A DNA stretch of 64,000 nucleotides from Fremontodendron californicum (Eukaryota > Streptophyta > Magnoliopsida > Malvales > Malvaceae). This document shows, in pieces, positions 36,301-47,919 of this stretch. Made by a program: the position numbers and the translations under genes. The notes beneath the pieces were generated by a model. That model did no database searches. It saw nothing but the letters and a program-made list of their open reading frames with translations, and was not told where the DNA came from. The stretch covers positions 13,301,241 through 13,365,240 of the forward strand of contig JAULJL010000010.1 in assembly GCA_030761205.1 (NCBI GenBank), in the 5' to 3' direction. Each line of letters begins with the position of its first letter. Position 1 is the first letter of the stretch.

Positions 36301-38361
36301 TATCATTTTCTGCCATGCATATTTCCTATGTCATTTTAGGCATTAGGTCATCTTTTATCCTTGTACATTTTCATGTCATTTAGGCATTAGGTCATGCATT
36401 TAACTTGCTGTTTGTACATGCATTTCATTTCATCCCATTTGATTTTTGGCTTAAGCCAATCAATGACTCAAAGCCAAGCTCTCATGAGCATGCTTGTGGA
36501 AAATTAAGATTTGTACACATTGGATTTTCTACCTTTTTGATTTTTTTTATTAGGAAATCCTTGTCCAAATTTTAAAAAATTTTACCATTAGTTATAGGAT
36601 CTTAGAGGAGTCTCTAATATTTTTATTCAGATTTTTGGATTTTTTATCAAAGGTTTAAAAATACTTTTTGGTAACAGTTTTTTACCTAGTGTTCTATCTT
36701 TTATGAATTTTCGGGTAGGTCATCCTTAGTCCACAAATTAAGCTGATTTTTTTCCCTTTGAGGCCGACATGTTCTAAGTCTCCCATAATTGTTTTAGATT
36801 TTTTTGAAAATTTTTAAATAGGTAAAAGAATCACGTTTTAAAACTGGTCAGAAAAGTCAGATTTGTTTTCAAGAAGAAAATCATTTTCTGTTTTGGTTAA
36901 GGCATTAAGAGGGGGCTGTTTTAGAACCATGCCTACTATATTAGGTGAATTTCTAATTCATTTTAATCATAGAATTTGATTTTATAAAAGTCGGGTCAAG
37001 GGTGGTCAAACTCGGGTTTTCAAAGTTAGGAAAATAAAGCCTTTTTAAAAGGGGGTTTCGGTATAGTGCCATTTTCATCCAAAAATTTTCAAATTGTTTT
37101 CAATCCAATCACAAAGTATTTTTTATTTAGAAAAATCTGATTTAAGTCTTTTCCTAAGGTAGTCGGATATCTTTTTAGGTATACGAATGTCCTTATTTAA
37201 AGGAAAAAAATTACACTTTCATGCATTGCATTTTCCATGTTCATGCATATTCTATGATATATAATTTTTGCTATGAATATTCTATAGTGATGTTATTGTT
37301 TTGATTTAGATTTAGATTTCATGGTGTTGTCATGGTGTTTACATGGTTATGGATATTCTATGTTATTCTATGCTTTTTGCTTAGTCATTAATTATTTTGC
37401 CATATATTTAGGGTTTATTATGTCCATGCATTTTTTTTTTTATTTACATGCATATTTTATGATAATGTTATTTTATGTTTCATATCATGTCATGTTATTA
37501 ATTCTATTGCTATGTCATTTAAATTATGGCATGTCATTTAGATTATATCATGTCATTTAGATTTTGCCATGTCATTTAGATTCTACCATGTTATTTAGAT
37601 TATGCTATGTCATCTAAATTTTATTATGTCATCTTTTGCCATGTTATACATGTTCATATTCATCTTTTAAAAAATGTTTTTAATAAAGATAATGATTTTG
37701 AATAAAAAATAAAGATATTCCCGAGTTAAAATAATTCATGAGTTCTCTACTGGGTTTGCTGGGAAGGATATCATCAATTATCATTAATAAAGGAATATCT
37801 TTCTTTCAAAAAATGAAAATGATTTGGATATTTTCCAAATAAATAAAAAAAAATTATATTTTACCGAGTTTGCTGGAAAATATAGGAAAATTTATAATTA
37901 ATAAATTCCGGATCATTTTCGACTAAAAATGGAATTATTTTTCTTTAATATGGGAATTATTTTAAAATGCTAATTTCAAAATCGACTTTTTACCGAGACT
38001 CGAGATAACACGCGATTAATAAGGTACCGTTTTATAAGGACATTGTGGGGGTGCTAATCCTTCCCCGCACGTAACCGACTCCCAAACCCTTTTTTTTTCT
38101 TTGGTTTAAAAGCGTAGACTTCAAAATTGGTTTTAAAAATGTTTATTTAATTTTAAAATGTTTTATAAAACCGGCTTTAATAGGTGGCCAATCACACCTA
38201 GCCAAAAAAGATTAGTGGCGACTCCATTTCTTTAACGAAGTTGTTTTCAAACTCTCATTTTATCTCAAGAGGAATTAAGTCGTCTTTTCCTCTGTTACCC
38301 CAATGTCACACTTAACGAGTAATGTCTCGCGATGAGACTTGTTATTTTTTAGGTTGCTACA
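33385..38361 (+). repeat. 3' LTR of the Ogre element
   Basis: The 4977-bp LTR starts TGTAGACACCTAATTTTGTCC and ends AGGTTGCTACA, followed by ACGTG. It is colinear with 15139-20163, including the ~160-bp array (34200-34750), the TATA box (35202-35208) and the ATGTCATTTAG repeats (37510-37630). It is 48 bp shorter through small indels. Confidence 0.95.
35202..35208 (+). promoter_or_regulatory. Putative TATA box of the 3' LTR
   Basis: CTGCCTATAAATGGGAGG is the counterpart of 16976-16982. A promoter here could start transcription towards the LINE remnant at 39603. Confidence 0.5.
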
Positions 38362-38366
38362 ACGTG
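38362..38366. repeat. Target-site duplication ACGTG, right copy
   Basis: ACGTG directly after the LTR end at 38361, pairing with 15134-15138. The solo LTR resumes at 38367. Confidence 0.93.
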
Positions 38367-39602
38367 CTTATTCGGTTTCAGAAGTATTTGGCGAGAATTA
38401 TTTCTTAATCTTTGTCGGGTTTGCCGGGGAGGTTAGGAAATTCTTCAATGCAAGTGTTTATGAAATCTTAAAGTATGATTTTCATTTTATTCAAAAATTA
38501 CGTAAGTGTCAAACGAAAGGGTGTCTTTCCAAAACTTTGTCGGGTTTGCCGGGGAGTTCGGTAAAATGCTCCGACGTATGCCATTTATATAATTTCACAT
38601 CCATGAAAATAATTTTAAAAAAAAATGTTGAGTGCATATTCTATGATCATGATATTTTTAATTAATGTATATATTACATGATTATGTCATTTAATAATTG
38701 ATGTTCATATTGTTTTCTTGATCACGCTATTTGATGATTGATATGCATATGATTTTCTTTTCTATGCCATGTCATGATAAAATATGTGCTATGTCATGAT
38801 AAAATATGTTCCATGTCATGATAGAATATATGCCATGTCATAGTAATGTTTACGCCATGTCATGATAAATGATGTATTATGCGATTTATGTTCATATATT
38901 GATAATGTTTGCATATTCATATTCATTTTCTCAAATGAGTGTAAATGCATACAAAAATAGATGGTTTGCTAATAATACGAGGTAATGTTCCCGAGTTAAA
39001 AAAATTCATGAGTTCTCTGCTAGGTCTGCTGGGAAGGATATCATCAATTATCATTAACAACGTAACATTCTTTTCTAAAAAGGGGGATGATACAGATATT
39101 TTCAAAAATAAAGAAAACTTCATAGTTTGTCGGGTCTGCCGGGGAATATGGAAAAATTTTGTGTTGATAAATTTCGGATGATTCTCAAATAATATGATTG
39201 TTTTCTAAAGGGAATTATTTAAAATATCAAAATTAAAACTGACTTTTATCGAGACTTCATGATAACCCGTGATTAATAAGGTACCGTTTTATACGGGCGT
39301 TATAGGGGTGCTAATACTTTCCCCATGACGTAACCGACTTCCAGACCCACCTTTGTTTTTTTTTTCTCTAGTTTAAAGCGTAGACTTTAAAATTGGTTTT
39401 TTTTAAATGTTTTAATTAATTTTAAAATATTTTATAAAAATCGGTTTTAATAAGTGACCGATCACACCTAACCAAAAAAAATCGGTGGTGACTCTATTTT
39501 TTTGAGATTGTTTTCAAACTCTCATATTCTTTACGAAGAACCAATTATTTCTTTTTCTCTTTCCCTCCAACGTCATTTGGCGGTCGCGAGGTTGTTATGA
39601 CA

Positions 39603-39607
39603 CCATG
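39603..39607. repeat. Target-site duplication CCATG, right copy
   Basis: CCATG follows the outer LTR end TTATGACA at 39602 and pairs with 12371-12375. Confidence 0.92.
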
Positions 39608-40735
39608 AATATAAGATACATGAGAGTTCGTGTTTGGTTTAACTCATGGCTCCCTTTCATAGCTGGGTGCTTCATCAAAGGAGACGATAGGGTCAGAATC
39701 TAGGTGGACTTTAGGTATGAAAGAATCTTCAAATTTTGTAGTCACTGTGGCAGAGTAGGACATACTTTCCTGAATTGCTATCTGGACAACTCTGAGGTGG
39801 AAAGGCTCATTGGTGATCAAATGGAAGATATTGTGACAAGATTTGGGTATGAAATGGATATTGATCTTTCTCAAGTGTTATTTGTGAATGATGTCAGAGC
39901 TTTTCGCAATCGAAGCAACAGAAGAACTACTAGGATCTTATAGAGGAGAACTAATGGGTAATAATGACCAACAGGATGGCCTGGTCCTTGCCAATGAAAT
40001 GGTCTTGGAAAATCAAAACAATCTGACTTCTGAAGAAATAGGTGCTTCCCTGGAGATTGTTAACCCGTTGTGGAACCAAGCCGCAACAAATAATGCTACT
40101 GCTGAACACTAGAGGGTTGGAGAAGAGCAAATAGAAATGTTCAATGTTGGCCATATTATACCCATCTACAATGGAATCCAAGACCACGGTAATGCACCTC
40201 ATGGGGTACCACACCAGAATCCTATTATTGATCCACACTCAACATACTACTCAAGAACCTTGATGGATTGATCTACCAAATGGAGAGGTTTTCTTCACAA
40301 ATGCAACACTAGTCTCTGAAGGCCCTTTTGATGACGCGAAAAGCAGTAGAATGACAGAAATGAGAGCAGAACTCAGAGGTAATAGAAGATCAGGGTCTAT
40401 TTTCACCCCAGAGCTTTTTAAAATTGAGTTTGATGAAAAAGAACAGGAAACCTTGATAAAATGCTAGCTGGAAAATATAGAAAAAAGAGGAAACACAGCC
40501 TTTGCAAACCCAACCAGCAAATGGTATTCAGAAGAGTGAAAACCACCAACAACAAGATAACCATAAACAAATCTCCCACAACAAAGATGAGACTGATGAA
40601 ACAAATAGAGCAATTGAAGAACAAGATAGGCAAGAGACACAAAGCCAGAGTAGCAATCAAAGTAAAAGGAAAAGGGACAACACTGATAGCAAGGAAGAAT
40701 CTAAAGATATGAGGCAGATTCGAAGAATGTTGTGA
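39608..40735 (+). pseudogene. LINE ORF1, C-terminal part (CCHC zinc knuckle and linker)
   Basis: The sequence continues the DUF4283 reading from 12375 with NIRYMRVRVWFNSWLPFIAGCFIKG, then TAG at 39699-39701 where family members have Trp, then YERIFKFCSHCGRVGHTFLNC, a CX2CX4HX4C zinc knuckle (about 39718-39780). Further on, ORFs at 39888-40112 and 40502-40735 are Gln-, Asn- and Lys-rich, as expected of the disordered ORF1 tail. The knuckle would bind LINE RNA. At least two frameshifts and several stops are present. Confidence 0.88.
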
Positions 40736-40820
40736 AACCTAGATGTTACTGATGATGAAGGAAAAATCACTGCTATATGGGGGTTAGACAGGCTGTCCCT
40801 GAACAGCCTCCACATGAACC

Positions 40821-42935
40821 ATGATTACATTTAGCTGGAACACTAGGGGTTTGGGTCAGCCCCTAGCTATTCATCAGCTCCACCAAATTATCCAAAAATA
40901 TAAATCACACTTTTGTTTTACCATGCAAACAAAGAAACAAAAAAGGGAACTGGTTTGTATGGCAAAAAGATGGGATTTTCCTGGCTACGAGGGAATCTCA
41001 AGTGTTGGGAAAAGTGGGGGTCTATTTGTAATATGGGAAAGTTCAATTGATGTAACCTAAATCTTTAGTAATAAAAATATTATGCATTTTGCAGTGTATG
41101 ATGAGGAGAAATGTTTTTTCTGGCTTACCTGTTATTATGGCCACCCATATTTAAATTATAGACAAGAGATGTGGAATCAACTCAATACTACTGCTGATCA
41201 ACTGGGTGATGATAGATGGGTGATACTTGGCGACTTCAACCAGGTCCTTTCTCCCTCTGAGAAGTTCTCACCTTGTCATAATAACATCAAAGGGCATATG
41301 CCATTTTGAGAATGCTTAAATTAGTGCAACCTACTTGAACTCCCTGCAAAAGGTCAGTTTTTTACTTGGACTAATAATAAGGATGGTAGGGATGTAATAT
41401 GGGAAAGACTAGATAGAGCTTATTACAACACTAAGTGGCTAGAAACATTCCAGCAAGCTTTTCTTCTTAACTTGCCAATCATCAAAAGGGATCATGGGGC
41501 AATGGTTCTTAACACAAAAAAGGATTTAACTTTCTCTAGAAGACCATACAGATTTGAGGCTATGTGGCTATTACATCCACAATGCAAAGAGATCATAAAG
41601 GAAGCATGGTTTAACAGAATTTAGGGTACACCATCTTATGCACTTATGGCAAAACTTAAAATCACTAAAAGGGCATTGAGGAAATGGAACAAGGATTACT
41701 TTGGTGATCTAAGGAAAATGAAGCAAGACCTTGAAAGAGCACTGGAGATAGCCCAACTTAATCTCACTAATGTGGACATAGCTAAGAAAGAGAATGAAAT
41801 TAGGAGCAAATTAGAAGAACTGTTGGAACAGGAACAGATACATTGGCTACAAAAATCAAGAATCAATTGGATTGTTAAGGGAGAAAGAAATATAAAATTC
41901 TACCATTTGATGGTGACAAGAAGAAGGGCAAGAAATCGGATTTTAAGAATTAAAAATGGATCCAATTTATGGGTCGAAGACCAGCAAAACATTAAGAGGC
42001 TGTTTGAGGAACACTTCCACCATCTCTTCAATACAGCTGAAGTCTACTCCATGAATGAAATAAGGAACTTTATTCAAGACTTGAATGTGACTAAGCCATC
42101 AAGTGACTAGATCTCACAACTTAACTCTCATTTCACAGAGAAAGAGATCAAATTGACAGCATTTGATATTGATGCACTTAAAGCTCCCTAGATTGATGGT
42201 AAATCAACAATCTTCTATCATAAAAACTGGGATACTGTGGGTCCTCTTGTGGTGTCTGCAACCATGTCTTTCTTAAGATCTAGTATAATGCTCAAAGAAA
42301 TGAATCGCACTTTTATCACTCTTATTCCTAAGCAAAAAAGTGCAGACTCTATCGACCATTTTAGACCTATTAGCCTGTGTAATGTGGTCTATAAGAAAAT
42401 TGCAAAGGTGTTGGTTAATAGACTCACACCAATTATTGGTAGTCTGGTGTCTCATTTCCAAAATGCTTTCATTGGTAAAAGGCAGATAAGTGACAATGTC
42501 ATATTAGGAGCAGAATTCTTCATCTGATGCATAAGAAGACTAAAGGAAAAGGAGTTTTGGGTGCCTTAAAGATTGATATGAATAAAGCGTATGACAGAGT
42601 AAGCTGGAATTTTCTCAGATCTGTACTGGAAAACATAGGTTTTGACACTCACTGGATTAAAATTATCATGGCTTGTGTGACAACTATCAGTTATCAAGTT
42701 ATTGTTAATGAAGAGCCAACAGGCTTCATTAATCCTCAGAGGGGGTTAAGGCAAGGAGACCTTTCTCTGTATCTCTTTATCTTGTGTCAAAACATTCTGT
42801 CTCAACTCTTGGTAAAAGCTGAAGTTGCTGGGAGCATACATGGCATTAAGATCAGTCAAAGGACTTACCAATCAACCATCTACCCTTTGCTGATGATAGC
42901 TATTTTTTTTTTTCCAGTCTGATTGGGAAGCCTGT
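40821..42935 (+). pseudogene. LINE ORF2: AP endonuclease and reverse transcriptase, broken
   Basis: ATG at 40821 gives MITFSWNTRGLGQP, the standard start of plant L1 ORF2. The endonuclease (40821-41600) keeps WVILGDFNQVLSP, GQFFTWTNN and RLDRAYYN. A linker (41646-42110) holds WLQKSRINWIVKGERNIKFYH. RT (42237-42935) has MNRTFITLIPKQKSADSIDHFRPISLCN, QNAFIGKRQISDNVI, KIDMNKAYDRVSWNFL, GLRQGD and the catalytic FADDS at about 42892 in a shifted frame. The GLRQGD block has lost the usual PLSP residues. Stops at 41059, 41308, 41325, 41625, 42108 and 42189 and frameshifts near 42527 and 42880 make it dead. The ORF would nick target DNA and copy the RNA in place. Confidence 0.93.
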
Positions 42936-44112
42936 TGTCGCAACCTAAAAAATAACGACGTCTCATCGCAAGAACTTTATTATTCGTTAAGCGTGACATT
43001 TAAAAAAACCGAGGAAAAGTCGACTTAATTCCTCTAGAAAAATGAAGGTTTTGAAAATAACCTTAAAAAATACATGGAGTCGCCACCAATCTTTTTTGGC
43101 TAGGTGTGATCGGCCACCTATTAAAACCGGTTTTATAAAATATTTTAAAAATTAATTAAAACATTTTAAAAACCAATTTCAAGTCTGCGTTTTAAACCAG
43201 AGAAATCAAAGAAGCGGGTTCGGGAGTCGGTTACGTGTGGGGAAGGATTAGCACCCCCACAACGCCCGTATAAATCGGTACCTTATTAATCGTGTGTTAT
43301 CTCAAATCTCGGTAAAAGTTGGTTTTAAATTTAATATTTCAAATTAATTCCCAATTTAAAGAAAAATAATTTCATTTTTTATTGACAATGATCCGAAATT
43401 TATAAATTCAAAATTTTCCTATATTCCCCAACAAACGTGGCAAAATATAGAAATTTTTATTAGTTTTAGAAAACTTTCCGAATCATTCTCTTTTTTGAAA
43501 GAAAGATATTCCTTTATTAATAATAATTGATGATATTCCCTCCAGCAAACCCGGTAGAGAACTCATGAATTATTTTAAATCGGGAATATCTTTATTTTTA
43601 TTGAAAACCATTATCTTTTTTTGAAAACATTTAAAAGAAATGAATATGTATAGGCATGGCATAAATAAAATGACATAGCAAAATCTAAATAATATAATAC
43701 AACCTAAATGTCATGACACATAGAAATTAATATGGCAAGAATCACATATTATATAAAATGCATGAATATAAAAATGCAATGCATGAAATGTATTTTTTCC
43801 TTTAATTAAGGAAATCCGTATATCTAAAAAGATATCCGGCTACCTTAGGAAAATATGTCAAATTAAATATTCTAAAACCAAAATACTTTGTGATTGTTTG
43901 AAAACAATTTTGAAAAGCTTGAATTAACAATAAAAACTGGGCTAAAAATTTTTAAATGGTTCTAATTTCCTAAGTTTAAAAAATCCGGACTTGACTACCC
44001 TTAACCTGGGATTTGAAAAACCATTTTTAGAGTTTAAAAGGCTTAGAAATCACCCTAAGTCAGTAGCTAACCCTCCTAATCAGCCCACTCTAAGTAAATT
44101 AACCAAAACAGA

Positions 44113-44545
44113 AAAATGGTTTTTCTTTAAATTCAATTCTGACTCCACTGTCCAGTTTCAATCCACGATTTTTTACCCTATTTTTAAAAATCCCAAAAAT
44201 TCTAAAAAAAATACTGGAGACTCAGGACATGTAAAACTACACGAGAAAAAATTGGATTAATTTTTTGATCAAAGATGAATTCCCAGAAAAACCAGAGATG
44301 TACGAGTTTTTGGAGGAGAAAAAACTGCTTTGTTTTTCTTTAAATTCAATTCTGACTTCACTGTCCAGTTTTAATCCACGATTTTTTACCCTATTTTTAA
44401 AAATTCCAAAAATTCTGAAAAACTTATCGGAGACTCAGGACATGTAAAAATACACGGGAAAAAATCGACTTAATTTTCTGATCAAAGATGAATTCCCAGA
44501 AAAATCGGAGATGTACGAGTTTTGGGTGGAAAAAAAACTGCTTTG
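44113..44545 (-). repeat. Two tandem ~214-bp copies in the minus-strand LTR
   Basis: The block beginning TTTTTCTTTAAATTCAATTC occurs at about 44120 and 44333 and runs through CCACGATTTTTTACCC and GATGTACGAGTTTT in both copies. The minor differences suggest a duplication that predates insertion or is moderately old. Confidence 0.85.
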
Positions 44546-45596
44546 CCAACACATTTTTTTTTTGTCTTTGATAAAATCATTTAAAAACCAAAATAAAAAT
44601 ATTTGAAACTCATAGAATGACTTGAAGACAGTAGCTAGGACTTTTTGAAAGTTAGATAAAAATTGGCTAAGTAAAAAAATCACAAAGGTAGAATAATCAA
44701 TTTGACAAACTTAATTTTCCACAAGTGTGCTCAAGAGAGCATGACTTTGAACCATCAATTGGCTCAAGTCATTATTCAAGTGGCATGGTCATGAAATGCA
44801 TGAAACAATGCAGCAAACATAATGCATGAAATGCATGGATCTAAACCTAAATGTAAGGAAAATACATGACATAAATAATATGGCCTAGACCTAACATGAA
44901 CTTGCATGACATTTAATGTAACTTAGACCTAAAACATGCATGGCATTTTTACAAACACAAGGCATGCTTAATTCAAAAATCCAACCAAATATCATGCAAA
45001 TGAAAAAACCTAACAACTAGCATGACAAAAAAATGCAACACACAATGCAAAACACATGGAGTAGCCAAATGGCCTCAAGCTCCAACAAGCATGGCATTTT
45101 CACAAACACTTGGCATACAAACATGAAAAACTAAGTCATAACACTTAAATCATGCAAGCATTTTCACAAACACCTAATATACCAAATCTAAAACATGCTT
45201 ACTAAGATATAAAACAAGAATCATGCAAAGAATCACACAAGCATTTTCACAAACACTTAATATGCTAACTCTAAAACATGCTCAAATTTAAACAACATGA
45301 AAACAGAAAATTAAAAATGTAAAAACATGATATCTAAGACATAAATGGCAACAAACAAAGCAACCAAATTAAATATAACTTAAGAACATGAAATAACATA
45401 ATATTTAAAACATCAAAAATAAAGAAAATAGCATAAACAATATGGTAAAATGAATCAAAAATAACAACTTCAAATAAATAATGTAGGCCATTTAGCCATG
45501 GTGAGTTTATTGTAAAAACAAAATGTAAGAAAAATATACTTAAGAAAGGAAATGAAGGAAGAACAAGAAACACTATTTTAAAATGAAAACTCACCA

Positions 45597-45830
45597 AGTA
45601 GCTTTTGAACGGATTAAGCTATAAACCCTCAGAGTAGCTTTTGAACGGATTAAGCTACAAACCCTCAAAGAAGTAGCTTTTGAACGGATTAATCTATAAA
45701 CCCTCAGAGTAGCTTTTGAACGGATTAAGCTACAAACCCTCTCACAAGTAGCTTTTGAACGGATTAAGCTATAAACCCTCAGAGTAGCTTTTGAACGGAT
45801 TAAGCTACAAACCCTCTCAACAAAAACACT
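45597..45830 (-). repeat. Six-copy alternating 36/39-bp repeat in the LTR leader
   Basis: AGTAGCTTTTGAACGGATTA occurs six times. Odd copies are 36 bp and mostly read CTATAAACCCTCAG; even copies are about 39 bp and read CTACAAACCCTC plus a variable tail. The unit of recent amplification is therefore the ~75-bp pair. On the minus strand the array lies about 90-320 bases downstream of the TATA box, so it would be in the transcribed leader. Confidence 0.9.
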
Positions 45831-45919
45831 ATGACTCACCACCCGGATAATCCTAATACAAGTGTATAGACTATCTCACAAGGGGTAGTGGGTGATTTCA
45901 ACCAAAGGCCAAGACCCCT

Positions 45920-45927
45920 TATTTATA
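45920..45927 (-). promoter_or_regulatory. Putative TATA box of the minus-strand LTR
   Basis: The minus strand reads CCTTATAAATAAGGGG. It is the best TATA motif in this LTR and sits in a position comparable to the TATA boxes of the plus-strand copies. Confidence 0.55.
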
Positions 45928-47320
45928 AGGTGAGCACCTCCTTGGCTTGACATTACAAAGGGATGTGGGATTGGGACTTAGGCTAAAAAATACCCATGGC
46001 TTGATCAAAGAAAATCTCTAACTTAACTCTTGATTTTTAACCACTTGATTGAAAAAATCCTAAGCTTCCTCCTTCCTTTGGGCTTGGGCAGGCCAGCACT
46101 TCTCTTTTCCAGCCCAGCTCTGATTTTTGAAAGGCCCAAAGAAGCCCTTTTCGGTTGCTTGGGTGAAACGACCATTTTGCCCCCCGGATGCAAAATAAAT
46201 ATCAAACGGGCTCCAAATTCAATTTTTCTTTTTTTAATACTTTCAAAATAATAAAATATTGAGTTCTGGAAGTTTACAAAATTATCCGAGTCCGTTTGCT
46301 ATTTATTTGGATTTTTTCTTCCCAAAATGTCCTTTTATGCCCCTACTTTTTACCATTTTTTAAACGAGCTCCAAATCAAGATTTTTCTTCACCAATCTCT
46401 TCAAAATAATTAAAAAGTGTGATCTGAAAGTTTTCATAATTTTTGGAGCTCATTTGGCATTTTTTCGGGATTTATCGGCTTGAATTACTGCATAGGAGGC
46501 CCGGGATTTGGCCATTTTGCAAACGAACTCGGAATCAAGATTTTCTTTCGCCAATCTCTTTCAAATGATTTAAGAATGAGATTGACAAATTTTCCATACT
46601 TTTCGGAGTCCATTTGCTATTTTTCCCAAATTTTTCCAATTTTGCCCTTTAACCTCCGAAACCCGGTTTTGCTCAAAACAAGTCCGATTTTCAGATTTTC
46701 TTCAATCTGAGCCTTGGGCCATCCTTTTTAATCATTCCTCATCCATTGGGGGCTTTGGTCTTACCAAGTCGGGCCATTTCTGTGATTCTTCCCGATTTCA
46801 CCGAAATCCACTAAAAGTCCTAATTCTCGGTTTTCTCCCGGATTGACTTTTCTTTCGGTTTTTCTTGCAAGTGACTTCTCCATTACCCGTAGTCAGTGCT
46901 TATCTTTCATTTGGAACCTTCAATTTCGACCAGTTTGATCGTTTAAGCACTTTTCCCCAAATTTCTCGGATTAGGGTTTCTTTTCTATTGAATCTCCAAA
47001 TCCCAACTTTCGAAATATATATCTTTCAATGTAGACCTCGGATTATCAAAATTCTTTCTCCATTTTTCAATTGAACTTAAAATCTTGATTTTGAAAGTGG
47101 GTTGACTTTTTCAGTAGTTGACTTTCTAGGGTTGACTTTTTCGGGTTTGACTTTTTCGGGGTTGACTTTTTTTTTTAAGTTTGACTTTTTGTGCTCGCCC
47201 TCTTAAACTAAGTCTCGGAGTACCACCTGCAGGATGAGAACAGTCTTTTTATACTCGGAAACATCAATATGGGAGGAAAACATACCTGTTTAGTGGTCCG
47301 GACAAAATTAGGTGTCTACA

Positions 47321-47336
47321 GCTGCCTCTCTTTGGC
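47321..47336 (-). other. Polypurine tract of the minus-strand Ogre-type element
   Basis: The minus strand reads GCCAAAGAGAGGCAGC next to the LTR, matching the tract at 33369-33384 with one substitution. Confidence 0.88.
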
Positions 47337-47919
47337 TATTGCTGAGAATCAGGAATCAGGCAAAGATAAACCGACACTAATTTTGTACGGTCAGTGACAT
47401 CACATGTGAAGGAAAGGGAAAGGGGTTTCTTTTTCATTTTCATTTTTTCATTTTCTATTTTTCATTTTTTTCTTCTTTTTTCTTCTTTTTTTCTTTTTTC
47501 TTTTTTCCTTTTTTCTATTTCTCTTTTTTCATTTTTTTTATTATTTTTTTTAAACAATAAATTGAAGTTTTTGTCCTTAAATTGAATTCCCTGCCTAAAC
47601 AAGGCTCGATTCGTCTTAAGGAAACGAATTCGATTTTCAAAAGAAAAATTTATGCTCGAAGGGCTTTAAAATTGGTGCCCGAAGGTCTTAAAATGGTGCC
47701 CGGAGGTTTTAAAAATTGGTGCCCGGAGGTCTTACCCCTGAAAAAAGTTATGCCCGGAGGTCTTAAAGATGTTGCCCGAAGGTCTTACCTGTGATTTGAA
47801 AAAAATTAAGCCCGGAGGTCTTAAAAATGGTGCCCATAGGCCTTACCCCTGAAAAAAAGTTATGCCCGGAGGTCTTAAAGATGTTGCCCGGAGGTCTTAC
47901 CTGTGATTTGAAAAATTAT
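47337..47919 (-). other. Start of the 3' UTR: T-rich run and degenerate repeat edge
   Basis: A T-rich run (47420-47550) gives a meaningless Phe-rich frame. From about 47650 single GCCCGGAGGTCTTA motifs appear at irregular spacing, the degraded edge of the following array. The plus-strand ORF 47582-47794 is a repeat translation. Confidence 0.75.

Larger units (their letters stand above)
15139..38361 (+). mobile_element. Full-length Tat/Ogre-type LTR retrotransposon, 23.2 kb, coding parts decayed
   Basis: The 5' LTR is 15139-20163, the internal region 20164-33384 and the 3' LTR 33385-38361, with ACGTG duplications on both flanks. Giant size, LTRs near 5 kb, an extra ORF upstream of gag, a putative intron between protease and RT, and two RNase H domains together define the Tat/Ogre lineage. 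Internal order: primer site, leader, ORF1, low-complexity spacer, gag-protease, intron, RT-RNaseH-aRNaseH-integrase, long repetitive 3' UTR, polypurine tract. Every coding block has stops or frameshifts, so the copy is dead but structurally complete. Confidence 0.95.
12376..39602 (+). mobile_element. Solo Ogre-type LTR (about 4.0 kb) split by a nested full-length element
   Basis: The outer LTR starts TGTAGACACTTAATTTTGTCC at 12376 and ends GTTGTTATGACA at 39602, with CCATG on both sides. Its left part is 12376-15138 and its right part is 38367-39602, about 3999 bp once the insertion and one ACGTG copy are removed. The start and end match the LTR ends of the nested Ogre element (15139-20163), so it belongs to the same broad family. 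No internal region of its own is present. This is the signature of unequal LTR-LTR recombination leaving one LTR. Confidence 0.88.
39603..42935 (+). mobile_element. L1-type LINE, 3' part (end of ORF1 and most of ORF2)
   Basis: Directly after the CCATG duplication the LINE ORF1 reading resumes. ORF2 follows after a short spacer and is cut inside the RT at 42935 by the second Ogre-type element. The rest of the LINE should lie to the right of that element, beyond the window. Confidence 0.9.
42936..47320 (-). repeat. 3' LTR of the minus-strand Ogre-type element
   Basis: The 4385-bp LTR reads TGTCGCAACCTAAAAAATAACG at its left edge and ends GGTGTCTACA at 47320, the reverse complements of the Ogre LTR ends. 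It also shares the CGATCACACC(T/A)AGCCAAAAAAGAT block and the U5-side array (46260-46690) with the plus-strand copies. It differs enough in the middle (43900-45900) to be a separate subfamily. Confidence 0.93.

Noticed and set aside
12376..39602. A single 27-kb giant retrotransposon
   Set aside because: A second LTR start at 15139, a second end at 38361 and a separate ACGTG duplication show a full-length element nested in a solo LTR.
45591..45842. Minus-strand ORF of 83 aa with repeated SLIRSKAT
   Set aside because: It is the translation of a six-copy leader repeat whose period happens to be a multiple of three; no start context or family.
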